Positions 56,020-64,000 of a stretch of 64,000 nt of DNA are shown here, piece by piece. Source of the DNA: Salmonella enterica subsp. enterica serovar Typhimurium str. LT2 (lineage in GTDB: Bacteria > Pseudomonadota > Gammaproteobacteria > Enterobacterales > Enterobacteriaceae); NCBI RefSeq assembly GCF_000006945.2, contig NC_003197.2, positions 2,046,001 to 2,110,000 on the forward strand, written 5' to 3'. The translations under genes were made by a program, and so were the position numbers. The stretch's first letter is position 1, and each line of letters opens with the position of its first letter. The notes below the pieces were generated by a model. That model searched no databases. It was not told where the DNA came from and saw only the letters and a program-made list of their open reading frames with translations.

Positions 56020-56700
56020 TTACAGGTGAAAATCACCCTGATACAGTTTGATATCCAGCGTGGTGGTCATTTGCTGATAACGCATTAACACCCGCGTAAA
56101 CAGGAGTCCAGCCAGCATCGCCAGAGATCGATAGCCGTTCGGCAGGCTGCAATAACCAAAACGCAGCGTTTGCGCACGACGGATTGCCACCGCCTCATCC
56201 AGAAGAATAAAGAGAAAGCGCCACGTTAACAGGATTTGCTCGGTAAGCAGGCGTGGAATATGCGCGCGCTTAAGCAAGCTAATTAACTGCGGAAACGGTA
56301 GGTTCATCACCAGCCACAACGTCGCGGACAGCGCCGTCAGGCTACGCCAGAACGTTTCATTCGCCGTAACCACGCCCGCACGGGTAATCCCGATCCAGTA
56401 CGGCCCAACAGATATGCCAGCCAGCAGCATTTGCGGCTCGCGGCTGATGCTGAAGATAATCGTTATCACGCCGACCAACAAAAATCCAAAAGGTATCGCC
56501 ATCCATCGACACCAGCGCCAGAGGGATATGCGCAATAGCCAACAGCTCAATCCGGCAATGATCAGCAGCTCAATGCCCTGCCCTACAGGCGGCAGAACAA
56601 ACGCCAGTATCATCATCGCCAGCCACAGCAAAAACTTGCGCTGCGGCGCAACGTGTGCCCAGCGGCTTTGATAGCTGAGTCGATCAAGCCCGGTCATCAC
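56020..56700 (-). CDS. cbiQ: Cobalt ECF transporter T component CbiQ
   Basis: The 226-residue (225 from the second Met) inner-membrane coupling protein has about five transmembrane helices and a cytoplasmic helix pair with an Ala-Arg-type motif (RRAQTLRFGY) that binds CbiO. Overlaps cbiN by 17 bp. Confidence 0.95.
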   Translation of the reverse strand: MMTGLDRLSYQSRWAHVAPQRKFLLWLAMMILAFVLPPVGQGIELLIIAGLSCWLLRISLWRWCRWMAIPFGFLLVGVITIIFSISREPQMLLAGISVGPYWIGITRAGVVTANETFWRSLTALSATLWLVMNLPFPQLISLLKRAHIPRLLTEQILLTWRFLFILLDEAVAIRRAQTLRFGYCSLPNGYRSLAMLAGLLFTRVLMRYQQMTTTLDIKLYQGDFHL

Positions 56701-56965
56701 GGCGTTGTTTACCTTTGCAATACCCCAGGATATAAAAAATCACCGCCGCGCCAAGAGAGCCCTGAAGGGTAAACAGCAGGCTTTCAATTTCACCGCTGGC
56801 AGGTTCATATAACGGCTGAAACCAGGGTTTATACTGCGGCGCAATAGCCTGAATCTGGCTTTCCGCTTCGCCGTCTGAACCGCCATATTCACCGCCATGG
56901 TTAATAAAAAACGGCAGAATCACCAGCGCCACCACCATCGCTAACAACATCAACGTTTTTTTCAT
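56684..56965 (-). CDS. cbiN: Cobalt transporter small subunit CbiN
   Basis: The 93-residue membrane protein has two helices (about 4-20 and 67-84) with a periplasmic loop of acidic residues between (GGEYGGSDGEAESQ). CbiN acts with CbiM to load Co(II) into the S component. It is separated from cbiM by one base. Confidence 0.95.
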   Translation of the reverse strand: MKKTLMLLAMVVALVILPFFINHGGEYGGSDGEAESQIQAIAPQYKPWFQPLYEPASGEIESLLFTLQGSLGAAVIFYILGYCKGKQRRDDRA

Positions 56966-56966
56966 T

Positions 56967-57704
56967 TTAATGTCCTTGTACGGTAATCACTTGCCGTTTG
57001 GTTAACTGGTCATAAATCATGACGGTTAATAAACCTTCAGCAATGGCGACAGGAATCTGTGTGAGGCAGAAAATCCCCATAAACTTCACAACAGACCCTG
57101 TCGCTCCGGCATGGGGATCGGGAAACGCAACGCCAAGCTGGACTGAAGTCACAAAATAGGTCGCCAAATCCGCCAGCATCGCGCACAGAAAAACGGCGAC
57201 ATCACGGCGCAGTCCGGCACGGCAGGCCATTTTCCACACCAGATAACCGACAACCGGGCCAATCACCGCCATCGACATTCCATTTGCGCCAAGCGTCGTC
57301 AGGCCACCGTGCGCCAGCAATAGCGCCTGAAACAACAGCACAACCGCGCCGAGAATCGCCACCACCCCGGGCCCGAACAAGATAACCGCCAGACCAACGC
57401 CGGTCGGATGTGAACAACTCCCCGTTACCGACGGAATTTTGAGCGCGGACAGGACAAAAATAAACGCGCCGCACAGCGCCAGCAGTACCTTCTGATGATT
57501 ATCCTCCTGCACAATACGCCGTAAGCGCACCAGTCCATACCACAAGCAGGGTAAAAACAGTAGCCACCAGGCCAGCGCCCACACTGGCGGTAAAAAGCCC
57601 TCCATGATATGCATCGCAAACGCCTGTTGCGGGACAACCATCAGCAATAGCGCTGCAGCCAGTCCACTGAAAGACAACTGTCGAAGCTGCTGTTCAAGTT
57701 TCAT
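56967..57704 (-). CDS. cbiM: Cobalt transporter substrate-binding S component CbiM
   Basis: The 245-residue protein has a cleavable signal ending QQAFA before the mature N-terminus MHIMEGFLPP. The new N-terminal Met-His is known to bind the metal. Polytopic with about seven helices. I start at the ATG at 57704, overlapping cbiL by 4 bp; a 5-codon extension reads into cbiL. Confidence 0.95.
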   Translation of the reverse strand: MKLEQQLRQLSFSGLAAALLLMVVPQQAFAMHIMEGFLPPVWALAWWLLFLPCLWYGLVRLRRIVQEDNHQKVLLALCGAFIFVLSALKIPSVTGSCSHPTGVGLAVILFGPGVVAILGAVVLLFQALLLAHGGLTTLGANGMSMAVIGPVVGYLVWKMACRAGLRRDVAVFLCAMLADLATYFVTSVQLGVAFPDPHAGATGSVVKFMGIFCLTQIPVAIAEGLLTVMIYDQLTKRQVITVQGH

Positions 57705-58414
57705 TCTGCATACTCCCACTGTTTATTGACCAGAATGGTCGAAAAATAGGGCAACGGTCGATCATCGTTGACCTCGTGGAGATGGCGCCAGCACTGCTCG
57801 CCGGGCAGTGTGGCCTCGGACATCATTAAGGCGCATTCCAGCAGGCCAGCCTGCGCCAGCAAAGCTTTAATACGGGCGAACCGGCCATACACTTTCATCA
57901 ACACCAGGCTATCATGCTGTTGTAGCGCCTGGGCTATTTCCGCTTCCGGCGCGGTACAAGAAATAACCGCCAGCGATTGCCGTTCTATGGCGAGCGGCAT
58001 TTTCGCGCGGGCGGCTATCGCGGCGAAGGACGTGACGCCGGGGACAATCTCCAGCCACTCCGGGCAGCCGATTCGCTGGAGTAAAAAAATCCAGGTACTG
58101 AATAGCATCGCATCGCCCAGGGTAATAAAACCGACCTGTTTACCCGCTTCCACCTCTGCGGTAAGCGCGGCGGCAACCTCGTTCCAGACCGCTTCTTTCT
58201 CGGCGCCGTCAGCGCTCATAGGGAAATGGCAACAACGTACTTCCGTCTGCTCGCCGAGATAGTCGCGCACAATCGACAGCGCCAGACTATCGCCCCCCTT
58301 ACGACCGGCGGGCGCATACAGAATGTCCAGCGAGCCAAGAATCCGCGCTGCGCGGACGGTTATCAGGTCGGGCGCGCCTGGCCCGGTACTTAATGCGTAT
58401 AATTTACCGTTCAT
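57701..58414 (-). CDS. cbiL: Cobalt-factor II C20-methyltransferase CbiL
   Basis: This 237-residue SAM-dependent methyltransferase of the anaerobic B12 route methylates C20. The family N-terminus LYALSTGPGAPDLITVRAAR and the GDAMLFSTW loop are clear. It starts at 58414; the extension from 58507 lies in cbiK. Overlaps cbiK by 4 bp. Confidence 0.95.
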   Translation of the reverse strand: MNGKLYALSTGPGAPDLITVRAARILGSLDILYAPAGRKGGDSLALSIVRDYLGEQTEVRCCHFPMSADGAEKEAVWNEVAAALTAEVEAGKQVGFITLGDAMLFSTWIFLLQRIGCPEWLEIVPGVTSFAAIAARAKMPLAIERQSLAVISCTAPEAEIAQALQQHDSLVLMKVYGRFARIKALLAQAGLLECALMMSEATLPGEQCWRHLHEVNDDRPLPYFSTILVNKQWEYAE

Positions 58415-59205
58415 GCCGCCTCCTCTACCGCCATGTTCAGCGCCTGGTGCAAATGCGCGACAAACATCGCCCGGATAGCCGGGTTTTCTCCCAGCCCGCT
58501 CAGCCACGGCGTCGCCGGAATGCCCGCCGCGTTAAAGCGCATTTTCCATGAGTCGCCGTCGTCTGAAGCCATATCATTAATGGCGTGATCGCCCGCCACC
58601 AGCATTAATGGCATCAAATGTACGCCGGTGACGCCTTCGTCACGCAGGCTGTCGATCAGGATGTCGACCTCCGGGTAGCTTTCTACGGCGCCGACGCGCG
58701 CCGGAAAGCGCTGCGCGGTCATCATATGATCGAGACAGGCATAAGCTGCGAATGCGTGATGGCTGGCGCCGTGGCCCATAAAAACGACTTTCTCCGTTTG
58801 TCTGAGCGATGGCATCTGTTGTCGCAACGCCTGCATTAGCTGCACATAATCGTTATGGCTGCTCAACAGCGGCACGCCCAGCGTCAGGCGAGTGAATAAC
58901 GGACGCAAGAGTTGTACTTCACGGACAATTTTTTCATATTCGTCGCCGTTAATAATGTGCAACGACTGAATCGCCACGTCCTGATATCCCTGTGCGGCAA
59001 GCTTTTGCAAAGCCTGTAATGGCGTATCGATGTCGATACCGTCACGCTGGCGAAGCTTGCGAATGATCATTCCGGAAGTGAAGGCGCGAAACAGGTCGCG
59101 ATCGGGACAGGACGCCGCCAGATCACGTTCGCACGCCACAATGTTTTTTTCACAGGTGTCGTGATAGCTGGTGCCAAAACTGACCACCAGAAGCGCTTTT
59201 TTCAT
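58411..59205 (-). CDS. cbiK: Anaerobic sirohydrochlorin cobaltochelatase CbiK
   Basis: This 264-residue chelatase of the class II HemH/CbiK fold inserts Co(II) into sirohydrochlorin. Active-site histidines are in MGHGASHHAF (about 145) and the later LVAGDHAIND segment (about 207). CbiK is a marker of the Salmonella-type anaerobic pathway. It lies 2 bp after cbiJ. Confidence 0.96.
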   Translation of the reverse strand: MKKALLVVSFGTSYHDTCEKNIVACERDLAASCPDRDLFRAFTSGMIIRKLRQRDGIDIDTPLQALQKLAAQGYQDVAIQSLHIINGDEYEKIVREVQLLRPLFTRLTLGVPLLSSHNDYVQLMQALRQQMPSLRQTEKVVFMGHGASHHAFAAYACLDHMMTAQRFPARVGAVESYPEVDILIDSLRDEGVTGVHLMPLMLVAGDHAINDMASDDGDSWKMRFNAAGIPATPWLSGLGENPAIRAMFVAHLHQALNMAVEEAA

Positions 59206-59207
59206 TT

Positions 59208-59999
59208 TTACTCCTTAGCTGCGGCCAGCCAGCGCGATAAACGCTGCGCAAAGGCGGCCTGGCTTTCCAGTAACTCATCACCCGTCACAAGCGGCGTCGG
59301 GCGCGCAATAACGATGCAAGGAATGCCCGCATCCAGACAGGGCTGAACTTTTTCCTGATATCCCCCCTCCGCGCCGGACGCTTTGGTAATGACCACGTCG
59401 GCCCGGCACTGGTGGTAAAACGCGGCGTTAAAATCAGCGCTGAACGGCCCACACAGAGCGAAAATTTCTCCAACGCCGAACCCCAGTTCGCTGCAGCGTT
59501 GAATCACCTCCGCCACGGGCAGTACGCGCGCCAGCAACGTTTTTTCCGCCAGCCCGGCACGCCAGACGGCCAGATCTTTACTGCCGGTCGTCAGTAACAC
59601 GCGCGGACCAAAACGCCTCGCTATCTCGCAGGCATCGGCAATACTGCGCGCCGTATAGAGAAGCGGATGCGTCAGATTGCTAAGCTGCTCCGGACGCTGA
59701 TAACGACTTAACAACACGCCTGCCGTTTCACAGGCGCGAAGGAGGTTATGGCTGACCATTTCTGCATAAGGATGCGATGCATCTATTACCCAGCGAGTAC
59801 GGTTTTCTTTTAGCCAGGCGACCATCTGCCCGTACTCCAGACGACCACAGCGCACCTGCCCTTTAATGTCGCCCGCCAGCGCTTTTCCGGCTGGCGTCGC
59901 CACGGATAAGGTGTACGCGACGTTCGCCGCATCCAGTTGTCGGCATAACGCGCGCGCATCGCTGGTGCCGCCCACCACCAGCACATCCCCCTCATTCAC
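59208..59999 (-). CDS. cbiJ: Cobalt-precorrin-6A reductase CbiJ
   Basis: The 263-residue Rossmann-fold reductase reduces the 18,19 double bond of cobalt-precorrin-6A with NADH. The nucleotide-binding N-terminus VLVVGGTSDARAL is present, and the VIDASHPYAEMVSHN segment is conserved in the CobK/CbiJ family. Overlaps cbiH by 4 bp. Confidence 0.95.
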   Translation of the reverse strand: MNEGDVLVVGGTSDARALCRQLDAANVAYTLSVATPAGKALAGDIKGQVRCGRLEYGQMVAWLKENRTRWVIDASHPYAEMVSHNLLRACETAGVLLSRYQRPEQLSNLTHPLLYTARSIADACEIARRFGPRVLLTTGSKDLAVWRAGLAEKTLLARVLPVAEVIQRCSELGFGVGEIFALCGPFSADFNAAFYHQCRADVVITKASGAEGGYQEKVQPCLDAGIPCIVIARPTPLVTGDELLESQAAFAQRLSRWLAAAKE

Positions 60000-60721
60000 A
60001 GCGTGTAACCTCGCGGCGTTATCATCAGCCCATCCTGAACATAGGTCGTTTTATTACCAACGATGACCAGACTGGTCATATCTACCGGTTCAAAATCCAT
60101 ATCGCCGAGCGTAGTCAGCCATTTTTCCTCTTTCTTACGTCCGGCGGATTTCACCACGCCAACCGGCGTTTGCGCGCTTTTACTGGCGGCAAGCAGGTCA
60201 AACGCGCGCGCCAGATGCCCTTCGCGGCCGCGGCTGCGCGGGTTGTAAAAACAGATAACAAAGTCTGCCTCTCCGGCGGCAACAATACGTTTTTCAATTA
60301 CCGGCCACGGGGTCAGCAGGTCGCTGAGGCTGATATGACAGAAGTCGTGCATCAGCGGCGCACCCAGCAGCGAGGCGGCTGCGATACTGGCGGTCATCCC
60401 CGGAATAAGGCGAACCTCTACATCCAGCTTCTGCTTGCTCACCAGCTCCAGCACCAGTCCCGCCATGCCGTAAATACCGGCGTCGCCGCTGCTAATCAGC
60501 GCCACGTTATGCCCGGCCTGCGCCAGCTCAATCGCCGCCTGGCAGCGTTCAATCTCTCTGCACATCCCGGTTTTGATCACCTGCTTATCGCCGGTAAAGG
60601 CTTTCACCAGGTGGGTGTAGGTTTTATAACCGACGACGATTTCCGCCGCCTGAAGCGCCTCAATCGCCTCCATCGTCATCATTGCCTGCGAACCGGGGCC
60701 AATACCAATTACGCTCAACAT
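59996..60721 (-). CDS. cbiH: Cobalt-precorrin-3B C17-methyltransferase CbiH
   Basis: This 241-residue enzyme methylates C17 with contraction of the ring to the corrin skeleton. It shows the SAM methyltransferase core [20 protein letters not shown] and SSGDAGIYGMAG. Start at 60721, overlapping cbiG by one base; a 27-residue extension is in cbiG. Confidence 0.95.
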   Translation of the reverse strand: MLSVIGIGPGSQAMMTMEAIEALQAAEIVVGYKTYTHLVKAFTGDKQVIKTGMCREIERCQAAIELAQAGHNVALISSGDAGIYGMAGLVLELVSKQKLDVEVRLIPGMTASIAAASLLGAPLMHDFCHISLSDLLTPWPVIEKRIVAAGEADFVICFYNPRSRGREGHLARAFDLLAASKSAQTPVGVVKSAGRKKEEKWLTTLGDMDFEPVDMTSLVIVGNKTTYVQDGLMITPRGYTL

Positions 60722-61776
60722 CAGTGTGCAACTCCTAAAGTAATAGTGACGCCCTGTTCTCGCAGGGTCTCGCCTAACAATTGTCCCTGGCTTAATAACC
60801 ACGCTGCCGGGCCGGATACGCTGCCAACGCCCACCGTTTTTCTGACGAAGCCAGAACCGGGAAAATGGTGTTCGAATTCGCGTAACGCTTCGGCGGTAAA
60901 GGTTTTAAAAGGCACGCGGCAGCAGGAGGCGAGCTGAATAAGCCCCGGCTCCCCTTTTTTGAGCGTGACGCTGCCAATCGCTTTTAACGCCAGCGGATCG
61001 AGTTTCTGCGCTTCAAGCTGGCGCGCCAGTAATGTCGCTAACAGGGGAAATGGCGTATCGCGGCGGCAGCCAATTCCCGCCACCACGCGCTGGGGCACCA
61101 GTTTCCAGTGCGGTACGGGAAGCTCAGGGAGGTCATTACGCAAAGAGACGCAGATAAGCGCATCCAGTTCAGGCAGCCGCTGCAAATCATCAACAGGGAT
61201 AAAACCGCGAATATCACACTGGCCGATCTCTTCCGTTAGTTCGGCATCCCACCATAACCCCACACGTTGATGACTGACCAACATCTGGTTAACGGTTTTT
61301 ACCGCCGTTCGAAGATCGGACATGCGGGCGTTAAGCTGGAAAGCTAAGGTGTCCAACGCGGACATCTCATTGACATCCGTTGCCGTGGTAATCACCGGAT
61401 CGGCGCCTAACATTCCTGCCAGGTAGCGCGTCAAGGCATTGGCCCCGCCCGCATGACCGGAAAGCAGGCTAATGACATGCTGACCTCGTTCATCAATGAC
61501 GACCACCGCCGGATCGCTGAACTTGTCGTTCACTAACGGCGCCAGGACACGAACGGCAATGCCGGTCGCGCCGATAAAAATAAGCGCGGTATAAGTGGTA
61601 AAAGCCTGCCGGGCGGTATTAGCGAATCCGCCATCGAAGGGAATAAATCCCTCTTCCCGCAGTTTTTCACTGGTAAAGCAGGTTAACGGCAGCATCGCGG
61701 CGAGTCTCTTTGCCAGCGCCACGCCGCCGGGCGTCAGGCAAAACAACGCAATGGATTCAGGCTTTACGGTATTCAT
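60721..61776 (-). CDS. cbiG: Cobalt-precorrin-5A hydrolase CbiG
   Basis: The 351-residue CbiG opens the delta-lactone of cobalt-precorrin-5A, releasing the C20 two-carbon fragment as acetaldehyde. It contains the conserved [16 protein letters not shown] and [13 protein letters not shown] segments and a C-terminal domain with [10 protein letters not shown]. It starts at 61776 ([10 protein letters not shown]), overlapping cbiF by 20 bp. Confidence 0.95.
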
Positions 61777-62530
61777 GGCTAAAGTCCGCTGCATAAAGTC
61801 TTGAGTAGTGATACTCCTTACCCAGAAAATTCCCGACCAGGATTAGCGCCGTCTTACGGATGCCAGCATCACGTACTTTGTCGCTAATATCCGCTAACGT
61901 GCCGCGAACGGTCTGACTTTCCGGCCAGGTAGCCTTATAAATGACCGCGACAGGCGTAGTTGCCGGATAACCGCCGGCAATGAGACGTTCCGCCACCCGG
62001 TGAATACGCTGAACGGAGAGATAAATCGCCATCGACGTCTGGTGACTGGCGAACGCCTCCAGTTGTTCGCGCGCCGGTACTGGCGTACGCCCTTCCAGAC
62101 GGGTAATAATGAGACTCTGCGATACCTCCGGTACGGTATATTCCACACCCAGCTCCGCCGCAGCGCCGAGAAACGCGCTGACGCCAGGCACTACCTGCCA
62201 GTCGATACCACGGCGAGTTAACTCCTCGCCTTGCTCACGTACGGAGCCGTACAGCGAGACATCGCCCGTTTGCAAACGCACCACCGTTTTTCCCGCCTTC
62301 ACGCCCGCCGCCATCAGCTCGATAATCTGCTCAAGATGCAGTTCGGCGCTGTCGTAGCGTTCTGCCTGCGCGGGGCAGTAATCCAGCAGTTCGGTATTGA
62401 TCAGCGAACCGGCATAGATAACTACCTGCGCCTGTTGCAGCAGGCGGTAGCCTTTAAGCGTGATCAGCTCGCGATCGCCCGGCCCGGCGCCGACGAACCA
62501 TACACAGCGTGGATCAAATGTCTCTGACAT
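61757..62530 (-). CDS. cbiF: Cobalt-precorrin-4 C11-methyltransferase CbiF
   Basis: The 257-residue SAM-dependent methyltransferase adds the C11 methyl group. It has the family N-terminus [18 protein letters not shown] and the [12 protein letters not shown] loop. The start at 62530 overlaps cbiT by 17 bp; 10 upstream codons reach further into cbiT. Confidence 0.95.
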
Positions 62531-63092
62531 GGTTTTCTTCCTTCTGACAGGCGATAACAAAAACAGGATTGTTCGGTTTGAAATAGTGCCCCGCCCCCAG
62601 CGGCGTTAACGATGAAAGCTGAAGCTGTACACAGTCCATTCGACATGCGCCGATGTGCGCAAGATGCGCCAGCGCGCTATGAAGGTTTTCCTGCAAGATA
62701 AAGGTCATCACCAGACGGCCACCGGGATGCAGATGGCCCATCGCCCAGTCAATCAGCGCCGTCAGATGTCCGCCGCTGCCGCCCATAAACACCGCATCGG
62801 CTTTCCCGGTTATGGTCATTGGCGCTTCGCCGGGGAGAATATCGATATTGCCGCAGGCAAAGCGCTGACGATTCTCATCAAGCAGCCGTAGTGCGGCAGG
62901 ATTACGCTCGATAGCCGTCACCTGCAACGAAGGAAATTGCAGCGCCGCTTCAATTGAGACGCTTCCCGTTCCCGCCCCGACGTCAATCAGGTGACTGGCG
63001 CGGTGGAGCTCAAGTTTCGACAGTGCCAGCGCCCGTACCGCCTCTTTGGTCATTGGCACGTTCTCGCCGCGCAGAAAAAGCTCATCTTTCAT
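62514..63092 (-). CDS. cbiT: Cobalt-precorrin-6B C15-methyltransferase (decarboxylating) CbiT
   Basis: The 192-residue Rossmann methyltransferase methylates C15 and decarboxylates the C12 acetate side chain. SAM-binding motif [14 protein letters not shown] is present. In many bacteria CbiE and CbiT are fused as CobL; here they are separate, overlapping by 11 bp. I use the ATG at 63092, not the TTG before it. Confidence 0.95.
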
Positions 63093-63687
63093 CAAGGATC
63101 ACCACTGCATTCATTTCATAGTCGGCGTTGACCGCACTGACGGGTAGCCAGTGGATCCGCTCATTTTCCATCGCCAGATTTTCACCAATCACCATTAAGC
63201 GATGCCCTTTGCCCCGCGCGACCAGTTCCCGCGCGATTTCTCGCGGCCCGCAGCGGGCATCCGTGACCATCGCCACTTTGCGATGGTTCGCTAACTGCTC
63301 GAAGCTGACGCAACGACCGTGGCTACTGGTCAACCACATGTCATTCATATCAATTCCAGCCTGTGCGCACAGATACTGTACGGCGCTGATGCCAGGGATA
63401 ATGCGAACCTGTTCGATACCAAAATGCGCCACCAGGCGTGTACCGATGCCATAAAACAGCGGATCGCCGGAGGCCAGCACCACGATCCCTTTATCCCGAC
63501 GGGCGGCAATCCATGACAACAACGCGCCAATATCCGCGCCCAGCGTAAATCGTTCGCCGCCAAACGCCGGAAACTGCGCCAAATGCCGTTTACCGCCTGC
63601 CAGCGCATCGGCGTGGTCTATCGCTTCCAGCGCCGCAGGCGTCATCAAATGCCGTCCAGCGGGCCCCATTCCCACGACCGTTAGCAT
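63082..63687 (-). CDS. cbiE: Cobalt-precorrin-7 C5-methyltransferase CbiE
   Basis: The 201-residue SAM-dependent methyltransferase methylates C5. It shows [20 protein letters not shown] and [15 protein letters not shown]. It starts inside the end of cbiD (ATG within TGCTAA overlap). Confidence 0.95.
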
Positions 63688-64000
63688 TGCAGCTCCTTAG
63701 CAATCTCGTCGACGGGACGATTACTGCCGAGAATATGGTTATCAAAAGAAAACAGGATGGCGTCGCAGACAGGCGGCGTTTTGGTAAAACGCAGCATCTG
63801 CATGACTCGCAAACAAATACGCCTGGCAAGATGGTTATAGATATGCCCGAAGCCATATGCTTCAATGTGCTCCATTGCCGCTTCGGTGGTATCGCAATCG
63901 CTGACCAGGGTGAGTAACTCCAGCGGCGCGCCCAGTAAAGCTAAATGCGCGACCAGCGTTTCCATGCGCGCATCGGCAATATGGCTATGGGTATGAAAGA
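63681..64000 (-). CDS. cbiD: Cobalt-precorrin-5B C1-methyltransferase CbiD, C-terminal part
   Basis: About 106 C-terminal residues are in the window, including [20 protein letters not shown], a conserved CbiD segment; the gene continues beyond 64000. CbiD methylates C1 with SAM. The stop overlaps the cbiE start. Confidence 0.95.

Noticed and set aside
60170..60937. 255-codon plus-strand frame across cbiH/cbiG
   Set aside because: Antisense shadow of two well-supported cobalamin genes.

Overview
The window is chromosomal DNA of Salmonella enterica subsp. enterica. The phase-1 flagellin gene has the variable domain I recognise as antigen i, an IS200 end lies beside fliB, and the cobalamin operon with the CbiK-type cobaltochelatase closes the window. 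Together these point to serovar Typhimurium or a close i-antigen relative (inference from memory, no search run). Most of the sequence is compact core genome. Accessory DNA is confined to about 37.3-50.3 kb.  Layout. 1-5.6 kb: left end of IS200, flagellin methylase fliB, flagellin fliC (all minus strand), then fliDST (plus) from a divergent sigma-28 promoter pair. 5.6-9.9 kb: amylase amyA, lipoprotein yedD, selenium/sulfur genes yedEF and one small secreted hypothetical. 10.0-21.1 kb: fliE (minus) opposite the full fliFGHIJK-fliLMNOPQR set encoding basal body, switch, export ATPase, hook-length ruler and export gate. 21.4-33.4 kb: capsule regulator rcsA, dsrB, the sRNA DsrA, yodD, yedP, diguanylate cyclase dgcQ, yodC, yedI, yedA, vsr-dcm, yedJ, yedR, porin ompS1 and a cspB-type cold-shock gene followed by a Cys-rich small ORF. 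33.9-37.3 kb: SOS operon umuDC with a LexA box, tRNA-Ser(CGA), mtfA, and the first of four tRNA-Asn(GUU) genes.  37.3-50.3 kb is a graveyard of tRNA-Asn-targeted elements. Three of the tRNA-Asn copies are followed by the same roughly 170-bp sequence, which in two copies runs straight into the same P4-type integrase start. Around them lie integrase stubs, a phage scaffold-like fragment fused to an integrase start, an IS630-type transposase tail, an Rhs fragment and a YajQ C-terminal fragment. Three things in this zone look intact: a two-gene cassette of secreted repeat proteins (MORN/YwqK plus Sel1 repeats, then a helical TPR-like protein), amn, and a basic/acidic overlapping gene pair of unknown role. 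yeeO and two tRNA-Asn genes follow.  50.3-64.0 kb (all minus strand): L,D-transpeptidase erfK, then the distal end of the anaerobic B12 operon, cbiD(partial)-E-T-F-G-H-J-K-L-M-N-Q-O-P-cobU-S-T: corrin-ring methylation and contraction, cobalt chelation, cobalt uptake (CbiMNQO), cobyric acid amidation and nucleotide-loop assembly. The operon promoter, its riboswitch and cbiA-C lie outside the window.
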